14,711 bases of DNA. Origin: JALZAA01 sp035316005 (lineage in GTDB: Bacteria > Actinomycetota > Acidimicrobiia > IMCC26256 > JACDBD01). Every line of letters starts with the position of its first letter. Within the stretch, counting starts at the first letter, position 1. This document shows, piece after piece, positions 7,622 through 14,631 of the stretch. The stretch is taken from NCBI GenBank assembly GCA_035316005.1, contig DATFXK010000266.1, positions 1 to 14,711 of the forward strand, written 5' to 3'. Both the position numbers and the translations under genes were made by a program. Under the pieces are notes generated by a model, which had not been told where the DNA came from, ran no database searches, and worked only from the letters and a program-made list of their open reading frames with translations.

Positions 7622-8656
7622 ATGGCGGACGAGACTGCGCCCGGTACGGAATCCTCGGCGTCGGCGGAGCTCGAGCGCGCGCTGTTCGAGGTGAAGCGGG
7701 TCATCGTCGGGCAGGATCGCATGGTCGAGCGAATCCTCGTGTGTCTCCTGGCCGAGGGTCACTGCCTGGTCGAGGGCGTGCCCGGCCTCGCCAAGACACT
7801 CACCGTCGAGACGTTCGCGAACACGATCGGCGGCACGTTCGTGCGCCTGCAGTTCACTCCCGACCTCGTCCCGTCGGACCTCGTCGGCACCCGCATCTAC
7901 CGACTGTCGCGTGAAGCCTTTGACGTCGAGCTCGGCCCCGTGTTCGCGAACTTCGTCCTCGCTGACGAGATCAACCGGGCGCCGGCCAAGGTGCAGTCGG
8001 CGCTGCTCGAGGTGATGGCGGAGCGCCACGTCTCGATCGGAGGTCACACGTACTCGGTCCCGCGTCCGTTCCTCGTGATGGCGACACAGAACCCGATCGA
8101 GTCGGAGGGCGTCTACCCGCTGCCCGAGGCCCAGCGGGACCGGTTCCTGATGAAGATCCTCGTCGATTACCCGTCGCCGCTCGAAGAGCGCGAGATCGTC
8201 CGGCGGATGGGCGCGAGTCCGCCCCGCGCCGAGCAGGTGATCACCGCCGACTCGCTGCTCGCGATGCAGCGAGTCGTCGACGACGTGTTCGTTCACAACG
8301 CGGTGCTCGACTACGCGGTGCAGCTCGTGCACGCGACTCGCGTGCCGGACCAGTACGGCCTTCCCCATGTCGCGGCGCGGGTCGCGTACGGCGCGAGCCC
8401 GCGCGCGAGCCTTGGCCTCGTCGCCGCCGGCCGGGCCCTGGCGCTGCTACGGGGCCGGAACTACGTGCTGCCGCAAGACGTCGTCGCGATCGCGCCGGAG
8501 GTGCTGCGCCACCGGATCGTGCTCTCGTACGAGGCGCTGGCCGAGGGGATCGACGCGGACCGGGTGGTCGAGGAGGTGTTGAAGACGATCCCCGTGCCCC
8601 AGATCGCGCCGAGCCAGGACCAGGCCCGTCCGCTGCCGGCCGAGGACACCGCATGA
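7622..8656 (+). CDS. MoxR family AAA+ ATPase
   Basis: 344 aa, typical for MoxR. Walker A is GVPGLAKT (residues 52-59), Walker B VLADEIN (112-118), sensor 1 ATQNP (154-158), the arginine-finger region EAQRDRF (169-175), and sensor 2 GASPRAS (257-263). The C-terminal lid helix bundle follows, ending in a short disordered tail. MoxR ATPases act as chaperones, often for metal cofactor insertion or assembly of protein complexes, and pair with VWA proteins. Here the gene overlaps the DUF58 gene by 4 bases (ATGA), and a membrane VWA gene follows, which is the standard MoxR/DUF58/VWA arrangement. ATPase assignment is firm; the client is unknown. The ATG at 7622 has a strong GGGGAGGT site upstream. 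Confidence 0.96.
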   Translation: MADETAPGTESSASAELERALFEVKRVIVGQDRMVERILVCLLAEGHCLVEGVPGLAKTLTVETFANTIGGTFVRLQFTPDLVPSDLVGTRIYRLSREAFDVELGPVFANFVLADEINRAPAKVQSALLEVMAERHVSIGGHTYSVPRPFLVMATQNPIESEGVYPLPEAQRDRFLMKILVDYPSPLEEREIVRRMGASPPRAEQVITADSLLAMQRVVDDVFVHNAVLDYAVQLVHATRVPDQYGLPHVAARVAYGASPRASLGLVAAGRALALLRGRNYVLPQDVVAIAPEVLRHRIVLSYEALAEGIDADRVVEEVLKTIPVPQIAPSQDQARPLPAEDTA

Positions 8657-9594
8657 CCGACGGCCGACCCCGGCTCGGGGCAACCACCCGCGCCGACGCC
8701 GTCCTGCGACAGCTCGAGCTGCTCGTGACGCACCGCCTCGACGGGCTGCTGCAGGGGGACTTCCAAGGGTTGGTGCCCGGCGCCGGGAGCGAGGCCGGGG
8801 ACGGGCGCGTCTACCGGCCCGGCGACGACGTGCGCCGCATGGACTGGAACCTCACCGCGCGCACGACCGTGCCGCATGTCCGGGAGACGATCATCGACCG
8901 CGAGCTCGAGACGTGGCTGCTCGTGGACGGATCGGCCAGCCTCGACTTCGGGACGGCCGACTGCGAGAAGCGCGACCTCGCGCTCTTCGCCTCCGCCGCC
9001 GTCGGCTTCCTGACCGCACGGCAGGGCAACCGGCTCGGGACCACACTGGCGACCCCGACCGGCACGATCACCCGCCGGCCCCAGTCGGGACGCACGCCGC
9101 TGCTGGCTCGCTTGCACGAGCTGGCTGCCTACCGGGCGCCGGACGCCACCGAGGGAACGCCGCCCGCCGACCTCACGGCGGCGATGGACTCGGTGCGACG
9201 CGTGGCGCGTCGCCGCGGTCTGGTCGTCGTGATGTCGGACTTCCTCGAGCCGCGGGACTGGGAGCATCCCTTCCGGAGCCTGGCTGCGCTCCACGACGTG
9301 CTCGCCGTCGAGGTCGTCGACCCGCGCGAGCTCGAGCTCCCGCCCGTGGGGCTGCTGATGCTCGTCGACCCCGAGACGGGACGCCGGGTCGAGGTCCAGA
9401 CCAGGAGCGCCAGGCTCCGCGCCCGGTTCGCGGCCGCCGCCGCGAACCAGCGCAGCGCGATCGCGACCGCGCTCCGGCGTGCGGGGGTCGAGCACGTGCA
9501 GCTCCGCACCGACCGTGACTGGCTCCAGGACATCGTCCGCTTCGTGGTCGCCCGGCGCCGGCGCCGAGCCGGTCGACCGGTGCCGGCGCGATGA
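8653..9594 (+). CDS. DUF58 domain-containing protein
   Basis: 313 aa, starting in an ATGA overlap with the MoxR gene. The DUF58 signature is clear: GDFQGLVPGAGSEAGDGRVY (residues 35-54) with RPGDDVRRMDWNLTAR (55-70). A VWA-like fold follows, with VDGSASLDFG (91-100), a partial MIDAS (D92, S94, S96), and VVVMSDFLEP further on. No transmembrane segment is visible, unlike many DUF58 proteins that start with two; the protein looks soluble and very arginine-rich at its C-terminus. DUF58 proteins accompany MoxR and VWA partners and probably bridge the ATPase to its membrane or client complex. The exact function is not established for the family. Confidence 0.94.
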   Translation: MTDGRPRLGATTRADAVLRQLELLVTHRLDGLLQGDFQGLVPGAGSEAGDGRVYRPGDDVRRMDWNLTARTTVPHVRETIIDRELETWLLVDGSASLDFGTADCEKRDLALFASAAVGFLTARQGNRLGTTLATPTGTITRRPQSGRTPLLARLHELAAYRAPDATEGTPPADLTAAMDSVRRVARRRGLVVVMSDFLEPRDWEHPFRSLAALHDVLAVEVVDPRELELPPVGLLMLVDPETGRRVEVQTRSARLRARFAAAAANQRSAIATALRRAGVEHVQLRTDRDWLQDIVRFVVARRRRRAGRPVPAR

Positions 9595-10535
9595 ACTTCC
9601 TCGCCCCCGGCCGGCTGTGGCTCCTACTCGTCGTCGCCGTGCTGGCAGCGGCGTACGTCGTCGTGCAGAGCCGGCGGCGGCACTACGCGGCGCGCTTCAC
9701 CAACCTGGAACTGCTGGCGTCGGTGGCGCCGAAGCGGCCGGGCTGGCGTCGACACGTCGCGGCCGCCGCGATGCTGGCGGCGCTGGTCCTGCTCGTCACG
9801 GCCTGGGCGCGCCCGACGCGGCCCGAGCACGTCCCCCGCGAGCGGGCGACCGTGATGCTGGCGATCGACACGTCGGTGTCGATGCGCGCGACCGACGTCG
9901 ACCCGTCGCGGCTCGAAGCAGCGAAGGCGGCCGGGTCGGCGTTCGCCGACAAGCTCCCGAGCCGGTTCCGGCTCGGTCTCGTCGCCTTCCACGGTTCGGC
10001 CCGCCAGGTCGTCGCACCCACCCAGGAGCACCGCCGCGTCGGTGACGCGCTCCGCCGGCTGCGACTGGACGAGCGCACCGCGATCGGCGAGGCGATCTAC
10101 ACGTCGCTCGATTCGCTCCACGACGTGCCGACGCGGACCTCGCGGCGACCGCTGGCCCACATCGTCCTGATGTCGGATGGCTCGACCAACACGGGGCGCA
10201 GCAACGAATCGGCGGCGGCCGCCGCCCGGAGGGCTCGCATCCCGGTCACCACGATCGCGTTCGGCACCGACGAGGGCACGATCCGGACCGGAGGCGAGGA
10301 GTACCCGGTGCCGGTCGACCGTGACGCGCTGCGCGAGATCGCGGACACCACCCGCGGCCGGTTCTACGAGGCGCAGAGCTCGGAGCAGCTGCAGAGCGTC
10401 TACAGCGACATCGGCTCGTCCGTCGGCTTCCGCACCGTGCAGCGGGAGGCCACGGCGTGGTTCGTCGGGATCGCGCTCGGATTCGTGATCGCCGGCGCCG
10501 GCGCGTCGATCGTCTGGACGTCGCGCCTGCCCTGA
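9591..10535 (+). CDS. membrane-anchored VWA domain protein (BatA-like)
   Basis: 314 aa, starting in an ATGA overlap with the DUF58 gene. Two N-terminal membrane helices (about residues 8-25 and 54-72) flank a basic loop. A VWA domain follows with a complete MIDAS: DTSVS (D93, S95, S97), T163 in ERTAIGEAI and D196 in MSDGSTNTG. A third hydrophobic helix (about 288-309) is near the C-terminus. This topology is typical of BatA/aerotolerance-type VWA proteins working with MoxR. The domain binds a divalent metal and probably a protein ligand on one side of the membrane. No BatB, BatC or transglutaminase-like gene follows: the next gene is convergent, 11 bases away, so the operon ends here. Confidence 0.93.
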   Translation: MNFLAPGRLWLLLVVAVLAAAYVVVQSRRRHYAARFTNLELLASVAPKRPGWRRHVAAAAMLAALVLLVTAWARPTRPEHVPRERATVMLAIDTSVSMRATDVDPSRLEAAKAAGSAFADKLPSRFRLGLVAFHGSARQVVAPTQEHRRVGDALRRLRLDERTAIGEAIYTSLDSLHDVPTRTSRRPLAHIVLMSDGSTNTGRSNESAAAAARRARIPVTTIAFGTDEGTIRTGGEEYPVPVDRDALREIADTTRGRFYEAQSSEQLQSVYSDIGSSVGFRTVQREATAWFVGIALGFVIAGAGASIVWTSRLP

Positions 10536-10546
10536 GCGCGCCGCGC

Positions 10547-11104
10547 CTACTGCGTGCCGGTGCCGCGCTGGTACGTGCCCGTCAGCGTGCCTTGGGCGAG
10601 CACGTTGCCCTTGATCGCGGCGCGCAGATCGTCGGCGGAGGCACCCGGCGCGAGCGCGATCTTCTTCGAGACGGCAGAGACGGTGAACACGTAGTGGTGC
10701 GGGGTGGAGCCCGCCGGTGGGCACGGGCCGGCGTAGGCGGCGTTGCCGAACGTGTTCTTGCCCTGGACCACCGCGGGCGGCAGCGTCTGCTCCGGCACGC
10801 CGCTCTTCGGCAGGTTCCACGCCACCCAGTGGGTGAACGTGCCGCTCGGCGCGTCCGGGTCGGTCATGATCAGCGCCCGGTCCTTCGTGCCCTTCGGTGC
10901 CTTCCCGAGCTTCAGCGGCGGCGAGGCGTTGTCGCCGTCGCACGTGAAGCCGCTCGGGATCGGCTTGCTGTTCCCGAACGCCGGGCTCGTGACGCTGAGC
11001 TTCTTGACCTTCGCCGGCGCGGCCGGTGCGGCAAGTGTCGGGGAGACCTGCGCGGCGAGGAACATCACGCCGCCGGTCACCGCGACCATCCATCGAAGCC
11101 TCAT
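10547..11104 (-). CDS. YbhB/YbcL-type PEBP family protein, secreted
   Basis: 185 aa from the ATG at 11102-11104 (minus strand). A longer reading from 11161 is rejected because the chosen Met opens a signal peptide (MRLRWMVAV, hydrophobic GGVMFLAAQV, then SPTLA|AP cleavage around residue 25) and has a GAGGCGG purine tract upstream. The mature part shows PEBP marks: SPAF, IPSGFTCDGDNASPPL, MTDPDAPSGTFTHWVAWNLP, a Y.GPCPPAG segment and PHHYVFTVSAV. Prokaryotic YbhB-like proteins are Raf-kinase-inhibitor-like by fold; they bind small anionic ligands, with no agreed physiological role. An Ala/Pro/Lys linker follows the cleavage site. The gene is convergent with the VWA gene and divergent from the HAD gene. 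Confidence 0.93.
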   Translation of the reverse strand: MRLRWMVAVTGGVMFLAAQVSPTLAAPAAPAKVKKLSVTSPAFGNSKPIPSGFTCDGDNASPPLKLGKAPKGTKDRALIMTDPDAPSGTFTHWVAWNLPKSGVPEQTLPPAVVQGKNTFGNAAYAGPCPPAGSTPHHYVFTVSAVSKKIALAPGASADDLRAAIKGNVLAQGTLTGTYQRGTGTQ

Positions 11105-11159
11105 CCGCCTCACGCTAACGCCGTTCGCGATCGGCGCGCGCTTTGGCAGAATCGTGGAC
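11105..11159. promoter_or_regulatory. divergent promoter region between PEBP and HAD genes
   Basis: These 55 bases must hold the start signals for two genes read in opposite directions. On the + strand, CAGAAT (11147-11152) sits 7 bases before the HAD ATG, a spacing that fits a leaderless transcript. On the minus strand, TAGCGT (complement of 11112-11117) sits 7 bases before the PEBP ATG but overlaps a purine-rich site. No convincing -35 boxes or operator palindrome is seen. Confidence 0.25.
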
Positions 11160-11873
11160 ATGGCCGACCTGCTCTCCCCCGCCGCCGTCGTGCTCGACTA
11201 CTACGGCACGCTGGCGCACGCCACGCATTGGATCTCGGCCGACGACGTGCTCGCCGAGCACGGCTACGAGCTCCCGCCCGAAACTCGCGATCGGTGGTTC
11301 AACGACGGCATCGACGGCATCGAGCACCTCGAGCACTCGCAGAGCCGCGACCACTACATGGCGTGGCAACGGGAGCGGATCCTGGGCATGCTCGCCGAGA
11401 CCGACGTGCATCCGGGCGAGTACGAGATGATCCTCGAGAAGCTCCGTGACGGCGCGGCGTCGCGCGTGCTCGAGGCGTACCCGGAGGTGCCCAGTGTCCT
11501 GGAGGAGCTGCGGGTGGGCGGGATGCGCCTGGGCATCTGCTCGAACTGGGACTGGGACCTCACGCAGGCGGTCGACGAGGTCGGGTTGTCGGATCTGGTC
11601 GACGTGCAGGTGTCGTCGGCGTGGGCCGGCGCCCGGAAGCCGCACCCGCGGATCTTCGAGGACACGCTCGGCAAGCTCGGCGTGGAGCCGTCCGCATGCG
11701 TGTTCGTCGGCGACACGTGGGGCCCCGACGTCGCCGGCCCGCGGGCGATGGGCATGACGCCCGTGTATCTGAGCCGTGACGGCCACTGGCCCGATCCCAC
11801 CGCACCCCGTGACATCGAAGGCGAGGGCGTGGCGGTGGCCGAGGATCTCCGCGGCGTGCTCGACCACGTCTGA
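11160..11873 (+). CDS. HAD superfamily hydrolase (DxYGT type)
   Basis: 237 aa from the ATG at 11160; an in-frame GTG lies two codons upstream, and the much longer upstream extension is antisense to the PEBP gene and rejected. HAD motifs: motif I LDYYGTLA with nucleophile D13; a helical cap around residues 20-90; motif II GICSNWD (S113 region); motif III K in GARKPHPRIFE; motif IV VGDTWGPDVAGPRAMGM. The motif I position two after the nucleophile is Tyr rather than the Asp general acid of classical HAD phosphatases. This D-x-Y-G-T form is seen in L-2-haloacid dehalogenases and in REG-2/HDHD3-like HADs. Motif IV resembles the latter. Substrate not predictable. A GGGAGG site just after its stop precedes the broken aldehyde dehydrogenase. 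Confidence 0.9.
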   Translation: MADLLSPAAVVLDYYGTLAHATHWISADDVLAEHGYELPPETRDRWFNDGIDGIEHLEHSQSRDHYMAWQRERILGMLAETDVHPGEYEMILEKLRDGAASRVLEAYPEVPSVLEELRVGGMRLGICSNWDWDLTQAVDEVGLSDLVDVQVSSAWAGARKPHPRIFEDTLGKLGVEPSACVFVGDTWGPDVAGPRAMGMTPVYLSRDGHWPDPTAPRDIEGEGVAVAEDLRGVLDHV

Positions 11874-11886
11874 CGGGAGGACCCGC

Positions 11887-12562
11887 ATGCAGACCGAGAC
11901 ACCTGAACGCGGGCCAGACGTGCGTGGCTCCCGACTACGTGCTGGTGACCCGCACCCGTGAAGCGGAGCTCGTGCAGCAGCTCGGCCGAGCGGTCCGCGA
12001 GTTCTACGGCCCCGACCCCGCCGCGAGTCCCGACTACGCCCGCATCGTCAACGATGCCCACTTCGAACGGCTCGAGCAGCTGCTCGCCGGCAGCACGCCC
12101 GCGATCGGAGGGGAGACGAACGCGGCAGACCGATACGTCGCGCCCACGGTGCTGCGCGACGTCTCGCCCGAGGCTCCCGTGATGGCCGAGGAGATCTTCG
12201 GGCCGATCCTGCCCGTGCTCACCGTCGACGACGTCGACGAGGCGATCCGGTTCGTGAACGACCGGGATCGACCACTCGCCCTGTACGTCTTCTCCGAGTC
12301 GGAAGCGGTGCAGCAGCGCGTCCTCGAACGGACGAGCTCGGGAGGGGTGTGCGTCAACGCGACCGTGCTCCACGTCGCCGTTCCCACGCTGCCGTTCGGT
12401 GGCGTCGGCGTCAGCGGCATGGGCGCGTACCTCGGCAAGACCGGGTTCGACACGTTCAGCCATCGCAAGAGCGTCCTCAGGAGGCCGACGCGCATCGACC
12501 CGAAGCTCGCGTACCCGCCGTACACCGGGGTGAAGGAGCGGCTCATCCGTCGCTTCCTCTAG
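11887..12562 (+). pseudogene. aldehyde dehydrogenase, N-terminal half deleted
   Basis: Only the C-terminal 220 or so residues of an NAD(P)-dependent aldehyde dehydrogenase are present. Reading from 11897, the frame gives RHLNAGQTCVAPDYVLV, with the catalytic Cys codon at 11921-11923. The body follows (EEIFGPILPV, FVNDRDRPLALYVFS, GGVCVNATVLH, LPFGGVGVSGMGAYLGKTGF, and FDTFSHRK), ending at the stop 12560-12562. This is the class of fatty/coniferyl aldehyde dehydrogenases. The N-terminal cofactor-binding half, roughly 230 residues, is nowhere in the window. A good GGGAGG site and ATG at 11887 open a different frame (MQTETPERGP) that stops at 11961. This looks like the original start joined out of frame to the catalytic segment by an internal deletion. 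An automatic start at GTG 11924 would give 212 aa that omit the catalytic Cys. The product cannot be an active dehydrogenase. An assembly error is the main alternative. Confidence 0.8.
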
Positions 12563-12565
12563 AGT
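12560..12565 (+). promoter_or_regulatory. possible -10 element before the amidohydrolase gene
   Basis: TAGAGT (within CTCTAGAGT) overlaps the stop codon of the aldehyde dehydrogenase remnant and lies 32 bases before the amidohydrolase ATG. No clear -35 is visible. The same CTAG core occurs before hyuB and before the MoxR gene. A G-rich stretch (12587-12592) provides the ribosome binding site. Confidence 0.2.
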
Positions 12566-12597
12566 CGTCCCCGTTCGGCCGACCTCGGGGGGTTTCG

Positions 12598-13791
12598 ATG
12601 ACCGCGACCGCGCCGCTGGACTTCGTCGACTCGGACGGCCACGTGCTGGAGCACCCGGACGGGATGCTCGAGTACGCGCCGACCGAGCTCGCCGACCGGA
12701 TCTGGCACATCGAGACCGACGCCGACGGCACCGAGTGGTGCATCTACGACCGCCAGCGCCTCCACGCTAACGGTCTCGCCCTCGCCGGGACGGCGGGGAT
12801 GACGCTCGAGGAGCGTGAGCGGGCCCAACGGGGCGAGCTGCGGTACACGGAGGTCCGACCGGCGGCATACAACGCCCGCGCCCGCCTGGCCGACATGGAC
12901 ACCGACGGCATCGGGCGGGCGATCGTGTACCCGACGATGCTGCTCGGCATCGGCGGCCTGCGCGACCCCGAGTTCGCCGACGCGCAATGCCGCGCGTACA
13001 ACGACTGGCTCTCCGATCACGTCCAGGACGGTGACGGTCGCCTCTACGGCGTCGCGATCGTCCCCCAGCAGGACATCGAGCGTGCGGCGGCCGAGATCCG
13101 CCGGGTCGGGTCGAAGCCCGGCATCGTCGGGGTCATGCTGCGCCCGAACCCGAGCGAGGACTGGAAACCGCTGAACCACGAGGTCTACGACCCGCTGTGG
13201 CGAGCGGCATCGAACACTGGCCTCGCGGTCGGGTTCCACCCGTTCCTGACCGCCGACATTCCCGGCGCATGCCTGGGTCTGCGCATCAACCAACTCGGAG
13301 GCGGCACGCTCCCGGCGAGCGACGACACCATCAACATCGACAACGTGTACTTCACGCAGGCGATCTCGAACCCGTTCGACATGATGAACACGGTCGCGTT
13401 CCTGCTCGCCGGCGGCGTCTGTGAGCGCTTCCCCGATCTGCGCATCGTCTTCCTCGAGGCGAACGGCGGATGGATCGTGCCCTGGCTCGAACGGCTCGAC
13501 CACCACCGCGAGATCTTCACGTGGGACGTCCCGTGGCTGCAGCACGATCCGTCGGAGTACTTCCGGCGTCAGTGCTGGATCAGCTTCGATCCCGACGAGT
13601 CGGCGCTCGCGTTCACGGCCAACTCGCCGCTCGTCGGCGCCGACCGCATCGTCTGGGCGAGCGACTACCCCCACCCCGACGCGAAGTTCCCCGGCGTCAC
13701 CGAGGAGCTGCGTGAGGCGATGACCGGCTTGACGGTGGAGCAGCAGGCGACGATCGCCGGGAAGAGCTGCCGGACGCTGTACGACATCTAG
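12598..13791 (+). CDS. amidohydrolase-2 (ACMSD-like) family protein
   Basis: 397 aa from the ATG at 12598, with GGGGGG 5 bases upstream. The TIM-barrel metal-dependent hydrolase pattern is visible: N-terminal DSDGHVLE (D13, H15, E18), ARLADMDTDGIGRAIVYPT (near 95-113), VGFHPF with H214, IVFLEANGGWIVPWLERLD (E287) and the C-terminal ASDYPHPD (D356, H359). This is the amidohydrolase-2 family, whose members include ACMSD, gamma-resorcylate decarboxylase and related hydrolases. Many actinobacterial members remain without a proven substrate. It sits between two damaged genes but shows no damage itself. It probably acts on a carboxylate, either by decarboxylation or hydrolysis, but the sequence does not say which. 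No signal peptide or membrane segment. Confidence 0.9.
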   Translation: MTATAPLDFVDSDGHVLEHPDGMLEYAPTELADRIWHIETDADGTEWCIYDRQRLHANGLALAGTAGMTLEERERAQRGELRYTEVRPAAYNARARLADMDTDGIGRAIVYPTMLLGIGGLRDPEFADAQCRAYNDWLSDHVQDGDGRLYGVAIVPQQDIERAAAEIRRVGSKPGIVGVMLRPNPSEDWKPLNHEVYDPLWRAASNTGLAVGFHPFLTADIPGACLGLRINQLGGGTLPASDDTINIDNVYFTQAISNPFDMMNTVAFLLAGGVCERFPDLRIVFLEANGGWIVPWLERLDHHREIFTWDVPWLQHDPSEYFRRQCWISFDPDESALAFTANSPLVGADRIVWASDYPHPDAKFPGVTEELREAMTGLTVEQQATIAGKSCRTLYDI

Positions 13792-13793
13792 CC

Positions 13794-14622
13794 GTGTCCT
13801 CGGACTGGGTCGCCGACCCGGACGAGCACCTCGCCAACGGGTGGGAGCGCGACCTTCCGAGCAGTGACTCGCTCCTGCGCGCGTACACCGACGCGTTCGC
13901 GGGGATGGTGGTTGATGTCGCGCGCGCCGCCGGTGGACGCGTGCTCGAGGACGAGCGCTTCCTCGCCGCCGATGCCGGCACTCCGAGCGCGTACACGAAC
14001 GCGGCGGTACTGCTCGGTCCCTGGGCGAGAGCGCCGCCGGCGTGGTCTCCCGGATCACGTCGTTCTTCGACGAGGAGCCGGGAGGGCCGTGGCTGCTGTT
14101 CAGCCCCCTTCCCACGCCCGACCTGCGCCCGCTGGGCCTCGGCGCGGTCGGTCACCCGCCGCTCATGCTGCGGCCGCCTGGCGGCGCCCGGCGTGATCCG
14201 CCGCCGGAGCTGGAGATCGTACGGGTCGCCGACGTGGCGACCCTGCAGACGTTCGAGCGAACTGCCATCCAGGCGTACCCGCTCCCCGAGCTCGCCGACG
14301 TGCACATCGGGACCTTCATGCCGCTGTCGTTGCTCGGCGACGACCGGTTCCTCTTCTTTCTCGGCGTCGTCGACGGCCGGCCAATCGGCACCTCGGTGGC
14401 ACATCTGGGCGCGTCGATGTCGCAGGTCGAGTACGTCTCGGCGTCCCCGAGCGTGCACGGCCGCGCCTACGGCGAGGCGATGACGTGGCCCGCGACGCTC
14501 GCCGACGCAAACGCGCCGTCGATGCTGATCGCGAGCGACCTCGGTCGCCCCACGTACGAACGGATGGGCTACCTGCGATGGCGCGTTTCACACTCTGGGC
14601 CGGTGCCCGCGCCAAAGGATGA
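13794..14622 (+). pseudogene. GNAT family N-acetyltransferase with two frameshifts
   Basis: Homology-like sequence runs through three frames. The first part, from GTG 13794, reads LPSSDSLLRAYTDAFAG and ends sensibly at YTNAAVLLGP (about 76 residues, to 14020). After the C-run at 14019-14021 the sense moves to another frame: LGESAAGVVSRITSFFDEEP, WLLFSPLPTPDLRPLG, VGHPPLMLRPPG, then the acetyltransferase core FLGVVDGRPIGTSVAHLGAS, YVSASPSVHGRAYGEAMTWP and LIASDLGRPTYERMGYL. Near 14578 it moves again to MARFTLWAGARAKG, with a stop at 14620-14622. Each change fits loss of one base. The restored protein would be about 275 aa, a normal size for this GNAT group with an N-terminal extension. It starts two bases after the amidohydrolase stop. 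A gene caller would give a 229-aa product whose last two thirds are nonsense. The first shift is well supported; the second is less certain. Sequencing error is possible. Confidence 0.72.
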
Positions 14623-14631
14623 GCGTGTGGG

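Noticed and set aside
10743..11159. Long upstream extension of the HAD gene
   Set aside because: It runs antisense through the PEBP gene, which has a signal peptide and clear family motifs. The HAD fold starts at the ATG at 11160.
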